This document shows, in pieces, positions 1 to 9,116 of a stretch of 64,000 nt of DNA. The stretch comes from Leptolyngbya sp. Cla-17 (GTDB lineage Bacteria; Cyanobacteriota; Cyanobacteriia; Leptolyngbyales; Leptolyngbyaceae): the NCBI RefSeq assembly GCF_016807185.1, contig NZ_JAEVYN010000002.1:2641367-2705366 (forward strand). Direction: 5' to 3'. Every line of letters begins with the position of its first letter. Position 1 is the first letter of the stretch. The notes under the pieces were generated by a model. That model worked only from the letters and a program-made list of their open reading frames with translations. It was not told where the DNA came from and did no database searches. Position numbers and translations under genes: made by a program.

Positions 1-793
1 GGATAAGCGTTGGAAAATTCATTCAAGAATCGTTGATAACACTCGGTATCAACATGAGAAAATTGCAGAAAAAAGGACTCTCCCGTGGCAGGTTCAACCG
101 CCCCGTAGAGCCAGAACGCTTTGAACAACCACTGCCACTGCCCAATCGGTTTGATGCCACACGCCGTGATCAATCGTCCCATCAGAGTATGCAGTCCAAA
201 ACGACTCTCATCCTGAGCAAAATAGCGAATGGGACGTTCATCCTGCCCCCGGTGGCGAGCATACTGACTCAGCAAGCTGAGGTCGCCCTTGAGGTTTGCT
301 TAAAAGCAGATCGCTGTTCACTATCCTGCTGGCAATTTTGAGGACGAGCAACCTTTAGCTTGGCTTTGAGCCGATAGCGGGTCATTTGGTAGACCGCGTG
401 ATACTCCGCTTCTACTCCCAAGGTTTCTGCCAACCACTGTTGTACTGCTCCATAACTTTGAAAGCCGTGTCTCTGTCGTAACCGCTTTGCCAAAGCATCC
501 TCTGCCCATTGGGGTATCACTCGCACTCCCCCCGGCGATTTCTTGATTTCTAGCATCGCCCCCACTCCTCCAGTGCGATACATCAATAGCCAGCTTTGCA
601 CCGTGTTTCGATGTTTCCCGACCGCTTTGGCAATCGCACTAATGCTCGGCGCATTCTCTTGTTTCAACCAGTAGAGCACTTGCAATCGTTCTTTAGCGCT
701 TGGCGTTTCGGCTTGCCGCAACTGTTGAGCTAAGTCATCCAAACTTTCTTTCACGTCTATTGACGTTACACCTGCCATGACTAGACTCTCCAA
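1..793 (-). CDS. IS630-family transposase, two frames, 3' end outside window
   Basis: DDE transposase of the IS630/Tc1 group, encoded as two overlapping reading frames. The upstream frame (269-793) reads MAGVTSIDVKESLDDLAQQL and holds the helix-turn-helix region (AKAVGKHRNTVQSWL). The downstream frame (about 1-300) reads DERPIRYFAQDESRFGLHTL, containing the first catalytic Asp, and runs off the window. The frames overlap near the AAACCTC stretch, so expression needs a frameshift, as in the two full copies. The likely start is the ATG of MAGVTS, a few codons into the open frame. Whether the off-window part is intact cannot be told. Confidence 0.85.
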
Positions 794-845
794 ACAACTC
801 CGCTCAGTCTAGTCCATTTGCCGCTTACTCAATTTAAATTGGTAT
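1..845 (-). mobile_element. IS630-family element (type B), cut by window edge
   Basis: Third copy of an element present in full at 50330-51481 and 56415-57567. The terminal repeat ending TTTAAATTGGTA is seen at 834-845. The other end lies outside the window. It carries the transposase described in the next entry. Confidence 0.85.
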
Positions 846-970
846 AACATTTCTGGTTGGATCGTTGAAACTCGACGATCTGTGTGTGATCGGGCGGACA
901 ATTCAAGAGCAAAGACTGGAGCGAAACTCATGACTGAAGAACTGTCATGGCAACTTGATTACCGCGCCAT

Positions 971-2004
971 TATAGCCTTTTCCTATTGAATGAGGTACGA
1001 TTCTAGTAATGTTTAGTAGCCTAAATGAATCGGTAGTGATGAAAGCGTATTCTACAGACTTGCGCCAAAAAATCATTGACGTTTACAAAGACGAACCCAT
1101 CTCTCAACGCCAACTAGCCAAGCGATTTAGCGTGGCAACCAGTTTCATTATCAAACTGCTTAAACAATACCGAGAAACGGGCAGCATTGAGCCAAAACCT
1201 CATGGAGGAGGTAAGCCCGCTCAACTGACGCTTGAGCATCATCAAGTGCTTGCCGAATTAGTCGAGGCTACCAATGATGCCACGCTTGCCCAGTTATCTG
1301 AGCAATTCGAGGCGAAAGTAGGAATGCGAGTAAGTCGTTCAACGATGGGACGAGCGGTGCAACGCTTAAAGCTCACCGTCAAAAAAAACCTTTCGAGCAA
1401 CTGAACGAGACCAGGAGCAGGTGCAGCAGGCACGGGTTGAGTTTTGGCAAATGATTACTCAAGTCGAAGCCAAAGACCTAGTATTCATCGACGAAGCCGG
1501 AGTAAATCTAGCAATGGCAAGGCTCTATGCCAGAGCCCTTCAAGGACACCGCGCTTACAGTCATCGTCCACAGAACCGAGGAAAAAACCAAACCATCATT
1601 GGAGCGCTCACCCTTGATGGCATCATTGCGGCACTGACCTTTGAAGGGGGAACGGACGGACGGGCGTTTCAAACTTTTGTCCAACAGGTGTTAGTGCCAA
1701 ACTTGTGGAAGGGAGCCTGTGTCGTTATGGATAACTTTAGTTCTCACAAAGTCGATGGCATTGCCCAAGCGATTGAAGCAGTGGGTGCAAAATTAGTCTA
1801 TTTACCCTCCTACTCACCCGACTTTAATCCCATTGAGCAGTTTTGGTCAAAAGTCAAAGCAATCCTCCGCGCGATTGCTCCACGAACCAAACAAGCGTTA
1901 GACGAGGCGATGACTCAAGCGTTTGCTCAAGTGTCGCTTAAAGATATTCGTCATTGGTTTACTCATTGTTGCTACTGTACCTCACTCGACTGAGAACCGC
2001 TATA
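971..2004 (+). mobile_element. IS630-family element (type A), intact copy
   Basis: Imperfect terminal inverted repeats of about 28 bp begin TATAGCCTTTTCC at 971 and, on the other strand, TATAGCGGTTCTCA at 2004. Both contain GAGGTAC or GAATGAGGTAC further in. TA at each end fits the TA target duplication of IS630 elements. A second copy, broken by nested insertions, lies at 8917-10251. Confidence 0.9.
1009..1993 (+). CDS. IS630-family transposase, probable programmed frameshift
   Basis: OrfA (1009-1404) carries a helix-turn-helix typical of IS630 OrfA (ISQRQLAKRFSVATSFIIKL). OrfB (to 1993) carries the DDE catalytic core: FIDEAG (Asp), VVMDNFSSHK (Asp) and SPDFNPIEQFW (Glu). The frames meet at a run of eight A residues (1381-1388), a slippery stretch common in IS630 and IS1 elements, so a fused OrfAB is the likely active enzyme. 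An internal ATG at 1039 (MKAYSTDLRQ) matches the usual OrfA start better than 1009. The copy looks intact and could be active. Confidence 0.9.
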
Positions 2005-2411
2005 GTGTTTATAAACCCTGTACTGACAGCAGTTTGGAGACTACTAGTAAGATCGATAAGATTGTATGAGCAGTGCTTGTGAAAGCGAGGCCATCGTTTA
2101 TGGAAGCTGTTGGTGGCAAAAACCAGCTAACAAGTCAATGAAACGGACCGTTGAGAGATCTATAGTGACGGTGCGAAAGTTGTCAGCTGCCGCTTATCTT
2201 GGTCATTTTCTGTCAATCAAAGGACCTCAAAAGAGACAGTTGCAAAGTGCAACGGCGATCTGGCGTCTCACCCTCTAAACTTTGTAAAACAAGTCGCCAA
2301 TCAATCTATGCATCAAAACGGAGTAAGTGCAGCGAGTTTTGATACACTGGGTTAAATAGCAGCACGATGTAGAGGTGGAGTGTTAGAGGATTAGCATAAT
2401 TCTCCCCAGTT
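2005..2411. other. Intergenic stretch without supported gene
   Basis: Lies between the IS630 copy and the Tn3-type terminal repeat. A 70-codon open frame (2066-2278) has no recognisable motif, no convincing ribosome binding site and atypical composition, so it is not called. Confidence 0.5.
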
Positions 2412-2451
2412 GGACCAGCGAGCGCATTAGAAAAGAAAGTTACGGTTTCGG
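2412..2451 (-). repeat. Terminal inverted repeat of a Tn3-family transposon
   Basis: About 40 bp starting GGACCAGCGAGCGCAT and containing AAAGTTACGGTTTCGG. It lies just beyond the stop codon of a Tn3-type transposase remnant, where the terminal repeat of a Tn3 element is expected. Two close relatives of this repeat bound the miniature element at 63500-63750. Confidence 0.7.
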
Positions 2452-2480
2452 CTGAAAGGCTTTCTCTACATAGTTTTCAG

Positions 2481-2815
2481 TTATAGGTCGTCAATAAAGT
2501 ATGTCCCATTGGGCAATACATGCCTGAATGGAAGCAGAGAGATGTGAGAGAGGGCTTCGTTCGTCATTCACTCCCCCTTGTGCCCTAAGGCTTTCGACAA
2601 TATCATTGATCTGGATAGTGTTCCAGTAAAGGATCGCATTGGAGACTCAGCTCAGGCAACTAGCCTTGTTCATCATCTCCTCGTAATCCCCCGTCGTGAA
2701 CTCCGCTTGATCTGCGAAGAATACCCGTCGTGGCAACTTGTGCCGGTATCTGCCCTTATTAGGGGTCTGGTTAGTGATCAATCCGTTCAGCACGGGTTTT
2801 GACTTCGTTCATGTG
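2481..2815 (-). pseudogene. tnpA: Tn3-family transposase, C-terminal remnant
   Basis: Read on the minus strand, the translation gives PRRVFFADQAEFTTGDYEEM, then NAILYWNTIQINDIVESL, then HISLLPFRHVLPNGTYFIDD. This matches the conserved C-terminus of Tn3-family TnpA (the VVNAIVLWNT...LSPL...HI..LGRY.F pattern). It is broken by an in-frame TGA before VSNAI and by a one-base shift after NDE. Only about 110 codons remain, and the upstream part is lost where the BrnA gene begins. The stop lies 30 bp from the terminal repeat. It is a dead transposon end. Confidence 0.75.
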
Positions 2816-3048
2816 GATTCATTGACGGCTAAATGCTCAGCCAGAGAGGTTTGGATAATGGACTGGGGCGACACCCCTAAACGGCTGGCTTCTTGATCGA
2901 TCAACTCCAGCATCCAGACGGGCAGATCGATGCTGATGGTCTTTTGCTCAGACTGATGGCGATTAGCGTTGGATAGGTCAAGCATTTGAGTGATGTCTTC
3001 ACCCGCATCAAATTTTCGGTCAAATTCTTCAGCTTTCATACAGTGCAA
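2809..3048 (-). CDS. brnA: BrnA-type antitoxin
   Basis: Protein of 79 aa. The C-terminal half (ISIDLPVWMLELIDQEASRLGVSPQSIIQTSLAEHL) is a ribbon-helix-helix fold of the kind that binds the operon promoter and neutralises a RelE-fold toxin. It overlaps the 3' end of the BrnT-like toxin gene by 20 bp, the usual toxin-then-antitoxin order of brnTA. Autoregulation is known for the family and inferred here. The start MHCMKAEEF could also be the second Met. Confidence 0.8.
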   Translation of the reverse strand: MHCMKAEEFDRKFDAGEDITQMLDLSNANRHQSEQKTISIDLPVWMLELIDQEASRLGVSPQSIIQTSLAEHLAVNEST

Positions 3049-3292
3049 CCTCTTCTATGCGCGATCGACGAACGGAGATGAGCCGAATGTTTTGCCCTCG
3101 ATAGGTGATGACCGCTGACCAATGTTTGTCCTCTATCTTACCCACGATCAAAAACCTTGGCTCGTCGTGGGTTTTGGCAGGAATTTCTAGCAGGTTGGAG
3201 TCGTTCCATAGCGTTTGTGCTTCCACAAAGCCAATGCCATGTTTGGCGAGGTTGGACTGACTTTTGTTTTCGTCATATTCGAAGATGGTCAT
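3029..3292 (-). CDS. brnT: BrnT-type toxin (ribonuclease)
   Basis: Protein of 87 aa with the BrnT pattern: FEYDENKSQSNLAKHGIGF at the N-terminus, then EPRFLIVGKIEDKHWSAVIT and IRLISVRRSRIEE at the end. Family members are RelE-like ribonucleases that cut RNA when freed from BrnA. Full length for the family. Its start overlaps the stop of the YhcG gene by 4 bp (ATGA), suggesting co-transcription of nuclease, toxin and antitoxin. Confidence 0.87.
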   Translation of the reverse strand: MTIFEYDENKSQSNLAKHGIGFVEAQTLWNDSNLLEIPAKTHDEPRFLIVGKIEDKHWSAVITYRGQNIRLISVRRSRIEEVALYES

Positions 3293-4338
3293 GATGGCTC
3301 ATCTTTTGAGGCCTGCAAACGTTGGCGGGCGGAGACGATCGCGTCGTGCAGCTTGTTTTGCAGGACCTCTTTAGGAGGCAGGACGGTCAGGTATTCGGCA
3401 ACATGGATGCCGCTTTTATCAAGTTCTAGTAGCTCAATCTGCTCTTGCTTTTTTCCTGCACATAGGATGATGCCCAGTGGCGGCTGTTCATCACTCTCCT
3501 GGTCGTATTTGGCAAGCCAGCGCAGGTAAAGCTCCATCTGGCTTTTATATTCGGGACGGAAGTTGCCTAGCTTTAGCTCGATCGCGACGAGGCGTTTGAG
3601 TTTGCGATTATAGAACAGCAAGTCAATGTAAAAATCGTCGTTGTCGATTTGCAGTCGTTTTTGGCGGGCAACAAAGGTAAAGCCTGCACCCAGTTCTAGC
3701 AAGAATTGCTCGATTTCTCGCAGGATGGCATCTTCGAGGTCGGTTTCGAGATAGCGATCGCTTAAATCCAAGAAGTCCAGGATGTAGGGGTCTTTGAGGA
3801 GTAACGTTGGGGAGAGTTGCTGGTCGTGGCGCAGTTGGTCGAGGTCGTGGCGAATGGTGTCTTCGGGTTTGCGGGAGAGGGCAGTGCGCTCAAACAGCAT
3901 GGAGTTGAGCCGTTCTTGTAGTTGGCGAACGCTCCATTGTTCGAGTTGAGTAATCTCGATGTAGAAATCACGTTTGAGGTGATCTTCGATGCCAATCAGC
4001 AGCTTGAGATGCGACCAGCTCAATTTTGCACACACTGTCTGCAAAATCTCCCGATCTGGAAACGCATCTGAAAGCACAACGCAGTAGTGCAATTGCCGTT
4101 CACCCCAACCTTTACCGTAAGCCTGGGTAAGGGCTTGAGAGAGGTTCAGGAGTACCTGTTTGCCGTATTCGGCGCGCTGACCTTGCAATATTTCGGTCTG
4201 AATGCGTTTGCCAACTTGCCAATAGAGCAGGGTGATCTCGGCATTAATGGCAACAGCAGCACGTTGTTTGGCGGCATCAATCAGTTGCCTGATTTCTTGA
4301 AACAGAAGATCGCTCAATTGAGACAGGTCATTGCTCAT
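3289..4338 (-). CDS. YhcG/DUF1016 PDDEXK-nuclease-domain protein
   Basis: Protein of 349 aa. The N-terminal DUF1016_N region (about 8-150) includes LLYWQVGKRIQTEI and SWSHLKLLIGIED. The C-terminal PD-(D/E)XK-type nuclease region (about 195-340) has FYIDLLFYN followed by LVAIELKLGNFRPEY, giving the Asp and ExK catalytic residues. Such genes commonly sit inside or beside type I restriction-modification loci. Here its start codon abuts the stop of an hsdM stub, so it has probably been left behind after the restriction genes were deleted. The biological role is unproven; DNA cleavage or replication-fork functions have been suggested for relatives. Confidence 0.85.
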   Translation of the reverse strand: MSNDLSQLSDLLFQEIRQLIDAAKQRAAVAINAEITLLYWQVGKRIQTEILQGQRAEYGKQVLLNLSQALTQAYGKGWGERQLHYCVVLSDAFPDREILQTVCAKLSWSHLKLLIGIEDHLKRDFYIEITQLEQWSVRQLQERLNSMLFERTALSRKPEDTIRHDLDQLRHDQQLSPTLLLKDPYILDFLDLSDRYLETDLEDAILREIEQFLLELGAGFTFVARQKRLQIDNDDFYIDLLFYNRKLKRLVAIELKLGNFRPEYKSQMELYLRWLAKYDQESDEQPPLGIILCAGKKQEQIELLELDKSGIHVAEYLTVLPPKEVLQNKLHDAIVSARQRLQASKDEPS

Positions 4339-4466
4339 TACTCTAGAACATCCAGATACTTCAGAAATAGCAGCCAGGACGTTTGCTCTGTATAGTCCAA
4401 TTCTGTCGTGCAGCCCGCCTCCTTCCAGAGAACGTCATCAATATTTCTAAACGTTTGCTCGAACAT
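4338..4466 (-). pseudogene. hsdM: hsdM stub: N-terminus of type I methyltransferase
   Basis: A 42-codon frame reads MFEQTFRNIDDVLWKEAG, then TELDYTEQTSWLLFLKYLD, then a TAA that overlaps the YhcG start. This is the highly conserved N-terminus of HsdM, the modification subunit of type I restriction systems, which is normally about 500 aa. Everything after residue 42 is missing. The stub is co-directional with YhcG and may supply its translation start signal. An internal deletion joining hsdM to the next gene is the simplest explanation. Confidence 0.75.
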
Positions 4467-4667
4467 CTAACTTTTCTACAGAGGGTTCAGAAAGGGGAGT
4501 GAACAATTGAGCCGCACTATAACGCTGTTGCATTGACTGCAAGACCACCCCATCTTGGCATCAAGGGGGCATAATTGAGAAGCGTGAATAACAAACTTTG
4601 ACATTCCTTGCCATTCACAGCATCATTAAGAGCGTTCCTTTCGGTAGCTTTTTTGAAGGCTTCGCTC

Positions 4668-4919
4668 ATGAACGTCTCCCTTACCCCAGAGCTTGAGCAA
4701 TACGTCCACGGAAAAGTCAAAAGCGGGCGCTATCTCTCTGCCAGTGAAGTAGTACGAGAAGCTTTGCGCTTATTAGAAGATCGCGATCGCTTGCGGGAGA
4801 TACAGCTGGCAAAGCTTCAAAAGGAAATTGCGATCGGCGTTGAGAAGGGCGATCAGGGAGAAGTCTTCGACGGTGAAGCAGTGATTCAAGACCTATTGGG
4901 ACTTGAGCAGCCTCATTAG
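4668..4919 (+). CDS. parD: ParD-type antitoxin, no partner toxin
   Basis: Protein of 83 aa from the ATG at 4668 (MNVSLTPELEQYVHGKVKSG). The longer open frame upstream is not family-like. Ribbon-helix-helix antitoxin features are clear: RYLSASEVVREALRLLEDRD. In this family a ParE toxin gene normally overlaps the 3' end. Here 34 bp after the stop an IS1-family element begins, and no ParE frame is seen, so the antitoxin is orphaned, probably by that insertion or a linked deletion. Confidence 0.85.
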   Translation: MNVSLTPELEQYVHGKVKSGRYLSASEVVREALRLLEDRDRLREIQLAKLQKEIAIGVEKGDQGEVFDGEAVIQDLLGLEQPH

Positions 4920-5017
4920 ACTCACTGACGCAAAACGCTATACGCTCAGCACCGGTAATGTTCTAGACCTGTGGAAATGCGAGAATACAGACAGGCGTTT
5001 ACCCGTGAACTTACAGC

Positions 5018-5869
5018 ATGGTTTTAGAACCTGTTCTTTGTCCTGATTGTGGAAGCAATAACGTGGTCAAGCACGGTCGCTCTGAGGAGAGCAAGCAACG
5101 TTATAAATGTCGTAATTCGGAATGCGCTCGCAGCACCTTCATTCGAGACTATGCTTACCGAGGCTACTTGCCCGAAGTCAAACAGCAGATTGTTGATATG
5201 GCAGTCAACGGGAGTGGCATCCGAGATACTGCACGAGTGTTGAAGATTAGTCCGACTACGGTGATTGAAGAGTTAAAAAAAAGATCGACATCTCAAAGCA
5301 GTCAATGAAGCTCGTCTAGCCCAGCTTGAACCGACTCAAACCATCGTCAAGCTGTGCCAATGGGAGGATGTAGAGGCAGAAGTGGATGAGATGGGTCGTT
5401 TTGTCCACTCCAAGCAACAGCAACGTTGGTTGTGGCACGCCATTGATCATGCAACAGGCGAAGTATTGGCATATGTCTTGTCGAACCATCAAGACACGGC
5501 TTTTCTCGAACTCAAGTCATTGTTGGAGCCATTTGGGATTATGCAGTTCTATACGGACGGCTGGGGTGCTTATGAGCGACATCTGGAGCCAGCGTTTCAT
5601 ACCGTTGGTAAACACAATACTCAGACGATTGAGCGTAAGCATTTGACTTTACGGACTCGGATCAAGCGATTATAGCAGTACGCTGTTGTCTTAGGACACA
5701 TTCTTAAGCTAGGTTTGTTTTATTTCAGGCTCGAAATGGAGAAAATGTCCTGACGCGCTTTGGTATTGCTATAGCTCGCAAAACTATTTGCTTTTCTAAG
5801 TCCATCTGGTTGCACGATGTAGTCATTGGACTGTTCATCAATCGCTATGAATTTGGCTTGCTGGTTTAG
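5018..5869 (+). pseudogene. IS1-family transposase (InsAB), interrupted by a MITE
   Basis: InsA-like frame (5018-5308): zinc-finger N-terminus LCPDCGSNNVVKHGR with a helix-turn-helix after it. InsB-like frame: VDEMGRFVHSKQQQRWLWHA and FYTDGWGAYERHL hold DDE residues. An A8 run at 5276-5283 is the slippery frameshift site. A miniature element inserted in the codons for IKRL|ARK creates a stop at 5675, and the remaining 3' codons (5774-5869) are out of context. The intact counterpart is at 18312-19062. Confidence 0.85.
5671..5773. mobile_element. MITE (TATAGC...TTAGGACA family), copy 1
   Basis: A 101-bp insertion plus a duplicated TA, proven by comparison with the uninterrupted IS1 copy at 18312-19062 (GCGATTAGCTCGC there). 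Ends: TATAGC, 14 variable bases, TTAGGACA on the left. The right end, read on the minus strand, is TATAGC, 14 bases, TCAGGACA. It has no coding capacity. The same end pattern is found at 9117-9218. Confidence 0.88.
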
Positions 5870-6024
5870 AGCTATCCACAGGTCTAGAAGACGAGTGCGC
5901 CGAGCGAAGCTCGGCTCTGCCAACCAGGGGAAGAACCTGGTCAGGGAAGCCTTGGCAAGGCACCAAGTACCGAGTGTTGCGCTGTCATCGGCAACGAGGA
6001 CAGTGAAGCGTACACAGGGAGATG

Positions 6025-7163
6025 ATATGAAATCCGGGTGTAAACTTACTGCATAAAGTTAGCCTAGAAAGTCCTATGCCCAAACGCCTAACCCTTGAGC
6101 CTCATCTCAGTTGTGAAGAATTGGAGGAGCGGTATCGTCAAGCGAAAGAGGGGATCGAACGTAGTCAGTACCAAATTCTGTGGCTACTGGCGAAGGACAA
6201 GCGGACGGCAGAGGTGCGCGAGGTGACAGGGTATTCGTTGCGCTGGATACGGGTGATAGCCAATCGCTACAATCGAAAGGGAGAAGCAAGTGTGGGGGAT
6301 GGTCGGCAGCACAATTGTGGAGCCGAACCTTTACTCGATGAAGTTCAACAAGCCCAACTCCTGCAAGCGATTGCAACGCCTACGACTGAAAACGGCTTGT
6401 GGAATGGACGCAAGGTTGCCGATTGGATGAGTCGAGTGCTCGAGCGTCCAGTGTCGCCTCAGCGAGGGTGGGAATACCTCAAGCAGATGGAGTTTCGCCT
6501 GCGAGTGCCGCGCCCTGAGCATCAGCAGCAAGACCCGCAAGAACAGGAAGCCTGGAAAAAAAACTGCCCGTGCGAGTAGAGCAGTTGCGTCAGCAGTATC
6601 CTCAGGCAGAGATTCAACTCTGGGCAATGGATGAACATCGAATCGGTCTCAAGCCCGTGCTGCGGCGCATCTGGGTGCCTTGGTGGGAAAACCCAATTGC
6701 TAAAGTGCAGTGGCGTTATGAGTGGGTCTGGGTCTACGGTTTTGTTCATCCTGCCTCCGGCGAGACGTACTGGTGGATCATGCCCAAAGTCAACATCGAC
6801 TTGTTCAATCGAGTCTTAGCAGATTTTGCTCAGCATTTTGGATTGGGTCAGCACAAACATGTTTTATTGAGCGTTGACCAAGCGGGTTGGCACACGAGTG
6901 ACAAGGTAGTATTACCCGAAGGTTTGCACCTGGAATTTCTCCCCCCCTATTCACCTGAGTTACAGCCCGCAGAACGCCTGTGGTCAATTTTGGATGAACC
7001 GATTGTAAATCGTATCTTTGAGAAGATTGAAGACCTTGAACAAGTACTCTGTGACCGCTGCTGTGCACTGCTTAAACAGCACGAATTTATTCGAGGTCTG
7101 ACTCATTTTCACTGGTGGCAGGAAGCTAATGCTTAACGATAACTACTTAGCCGGATTTCATAT
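6025..7163 (+). mobile_element. IS630-family element (type C) inside intron I
   Basis: Inverted repeats ATATGAAATCCGG at 6025 and CCGGATTTCATAT at 7151-7163, with further matches inward. Removing the element and one TA joins GGGAGATGATA to TGATGGGCTG, reconstituting the intron 5' domain. Not found elsewhere in the window. Confidence 0.85.
6076..7136 (+). CDS. IS630-family transposase, probable programmed frameshift
   Basis: OrfA (6076-6579) starts MPKRLTLEPHLSCEELEERY and has a helix-turn-helix segment near EVTGYSLRWIRVIANRY. OrfB (to 7136) carries the DDE core: WAMDEHRIGLKPVLRR, VLLSVDQAGWH and PPYSPELQPAERLW. The slippery run of eight A residues near 6556 (CTGGAAAAAAAACTG) joins the frames. 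It is related to the single-frame transposase at 29246-30319. The copy looks intact. Confidence 0.88.
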
Positions 7164-7529
7164 GATGGGCTGCAATGCGAAAGCGTGAAGGGATTGAGCC
7201 CCGAAATTAGACATACACGTGGATGCCGACACAGTTCGTGTTGTGGAAGGCAAAACCAACAGAGCCAACTGCCAGGGTTCTGGAGGGTCCACCGGGGTCG
7301 GAGACCGTAGCACGTCATCAAGGTAGAGTCGGGAACTCGGGAGGTCCCATGAACTCCTCCATCGGGGGGTAGAGCCGCACAACCGGCAAACCGGAAGAAC
7401 GCTCAACGATTCATGGGAAGTCGGATGTCCCCATAGTAGTGAAGAAGTGGGGTAACGCCCACGGAGCGAAGGGGGACACATTGGGTCGAACACTCGAAGG
7501 CAACATCAACCACACTCAGAGGTGGAAGT
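7164..7529 (+). ncRNA. Group II intron I RNA, domains I-IV portion
   Basis: Non-coding stretch between the IS630 right end and the reverse transcriptase start, G-rich and full of short inverted repeats as expected for group II intron RNA upstream of the domain IV open frame. Exact domain limits were not assigned. Confidence 0.6.
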
Positions 7530-8813
7530 ATGGTGACAACAGGAATCGAGCGGATAGCCGAACGGGCTCACAGAGAACCAGGGACTGTCTTCAGTGCCCT
7601 GATGCACCACTATAGTGTGGAGAATCTGCGAGCCTGCTTTCAGTCGCTAGACAACAAAGCGCCTGGAATCGATGGAGTGACGAAAACGGAGTACGGACAG
7701 AACCTGGAGGAAAATCTACAGGGGTTGCACCGGAAACTGAACCAGATGTCGTATCGACCCCAAGCGGTACGACGAGTCGAGATTCCCAAAGAAGATGGCA
7801 GCTTGCGCCCTCTGGGAATTAGTTGCGTTGAAGACAAAATCGTTCAGGAGATGACTCGTCGGGTCTTAGAATCAATTTACGAACCGGTATTCCTCAGTAA
7901 CTCCTATGGGTTTCGACCCCATAAAGGATGTCATGATGCCCTGCGGCAACTGCATCAGGAGGTCATGGGGCAACCCGTTGGGTGGATTGCAGACCTAGAC
8001 CTGGCTCAATTCTTCGACACCATGCCGCACCAGGAAATCCTCAAGGTATTAGCCCTGCGGATTCGGGATAGAAGATTCCTACAGGTGATTGCGCGAATGC
8101 TCAAAGCCGGAGTCCAAACCCTAGGCGGCGTAGTACAGGATGAATTGGGTAGCCCGCAAGGCTCGATAGTCTCCCCCGTCATTGCAAATGTGTTCTTGGA
8201 TTTTGTGCTAGATCAGTGGTTTACCACCATTGTGCGCCAGCACTGCCGAGGCTACTGCGCTCTGATCCGGTATGCGGACGATAGCATTGCCTTGTTTGAG
8301 TTCGAGGACGATGCTCGACGATTCATGCGGGTTCTGCCCAAGCGATTGGAGAAGTTCGGCTTGCGCCTCAATGAGGAGAAAACCCAACTTCTTCCCTGCG
8401 GCAAGCGGCAAGCGGGTCTAGCCCTCAAGTACGGGAGAAAATTCCCCAGCTTTGATTTTCTGGGGTTCACCCATTACTGGGGCAAGAGTCGCAACGGAAA
8501 AGCCCGATTAAAGCGCAAGACTTCAAAGAAACGATTTCGCCGTGCGTTAGTCACCCTCAATCAATGGTTGCAGCAAAAACGCAATGCTCATAAGCTGCCT
8601 CAGCTATGGCAAGCAATCGGGCAAAAGCTGCGCGGACACTTCAACTACTTTGGGGTCACCGACAACGGTCATGCGCTCTACCACTTTGAAGACGCAGCTC
8701 ACAAGCTGGTCTTCAAATGGCTGAATCGACGGAGTCAACGACGTAGCTTTCGCTGGGAGAGCTTTCTACGCTATCTGGCGTGGCATCCTCTCCCCAGACC
8801 TGGTCGCTTATAG
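7530..8813 (+). CDS. ltrA: Group II intron reverse transcriptase/maturase
   Basis: Protein of 427 aa. RT blocks: KAPGIDGVTKTEYGQNL, RPLGISCVEDKIVQ, SYGFRPHKGCHDAL, then RYADDSIALF with the catalytic YADD at residues 248-251, and GSPQGSIVSPVIANVF. The C-terminal maturase (X) domain ends HFNYFGVTDNGHAL...YLAWHPLPRPGRL. There is no HNH endonuclease. The final codons are altered by a MITE: joined across the insertions, the original end would have read PGRLVSLY followed by a stop, so only three residues are lost and the enzyme may remain functional. It would normally act on the intron RNA that encodes it, which is now split. Confidence 0.9.
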   Translation: MVTTGIERIAERAHREPGTVFSALMHHYSVENLRACFQSLDNKAPGIDGVTKTEYGQNLEENLQGLHRKLNQMSYRPQAVRRVEIPKEDGSLRPLGISCVEDKIVQEMTRRVLESIYEPVFLSNSYGFRPHKGCHDALRQLHQEVMGQPVGWIADLDLAQFFDTMPHQEILKVLALRIRDRRFLQVIARMLKAGVQTLGGVVQDELGSPQGSIVSPVIANVFLDFVLDQWFTTIVRQHCRGYCALIRYADDSIALFEFEDDARRFMRVLPKRLEKFGLRLNEEKTQLLPCGKRQAGLALKYGRKFPSFDFLGFTHYWGKSRNGKARLKRKTSKKRFRRALVTLNQWLQQKRNAHKLPQLWQAIGQKLRGHFNYFGVTDNGHALYHFEDAAHKLVFKWLNRRSQRRSFRWESFLRYLAWHPLPRPGRL

Positions 8814-8904
8814 CGTTTCCGGCTCCTGTGAGGTACAAACTAAAGGCTCAAACCCTTGCTCTCTATTATTCTGCCCGTACCTCATCCGACAGAAAACCGC
8901 TATA
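8809..8904. mobile_element. MITE derived from IS630 type A
   Basis: A 96-bp element including both TA copies. Ends: TATAGCGTTTCC...GTGAGGTAC on the left. The right end, on the minus strand, is TATAGCGGTTTTCTG...GATGAGGTAC. These match the terminal repeats of the IS630 at 971-2004, so it is probably mobilised by that transposase. It sits in the last codons of the intron reverse transcriptase, 12 bp from a full-size relative. Confidence 0.8.
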
Positions 8905-9116
8905 GTGTCGCTTTATTATAGCGGTTCTCAGTCGAGTGAGGTACAGTAGCAACAATGAGTAAACCAATGACGAATATCTTTAAGCGACACTTGAGCAAAC
9001 GCTTGAGTCATCGCCTCGTCTAACGCTTGTTTGGTTCGTGGAGCAATCGCGCGGAGGATTGCTTTGACTTTTGACCAAAACTGCTCAATGGGATTAAAGT
9101 CGGGTGAGTAGGAGGG

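Larger units (their letters stand above)
4954..5889 (+). mobile_element. IS1-family element, copy 1, interrupted
   Basis: Begins GGTAATGTTCTAGACC (4954), the GGTAATG start typical of IS1. The right end is recognisable to ACAGGTCTAGAA (5889), after which it is replaced by a group II intron. It is almost identical to copy 2 (18248-19089) except for a 101-bp MITE plus a TA duplication at 5671-5773. Confidence 0.85.

Noticed and set aside
2066..2278. 70-codon frame between IS630 and the Tn3 remnant
   Set aside because: No recognisable motif or ribosome binding site; composition unlike neighbouring genes.
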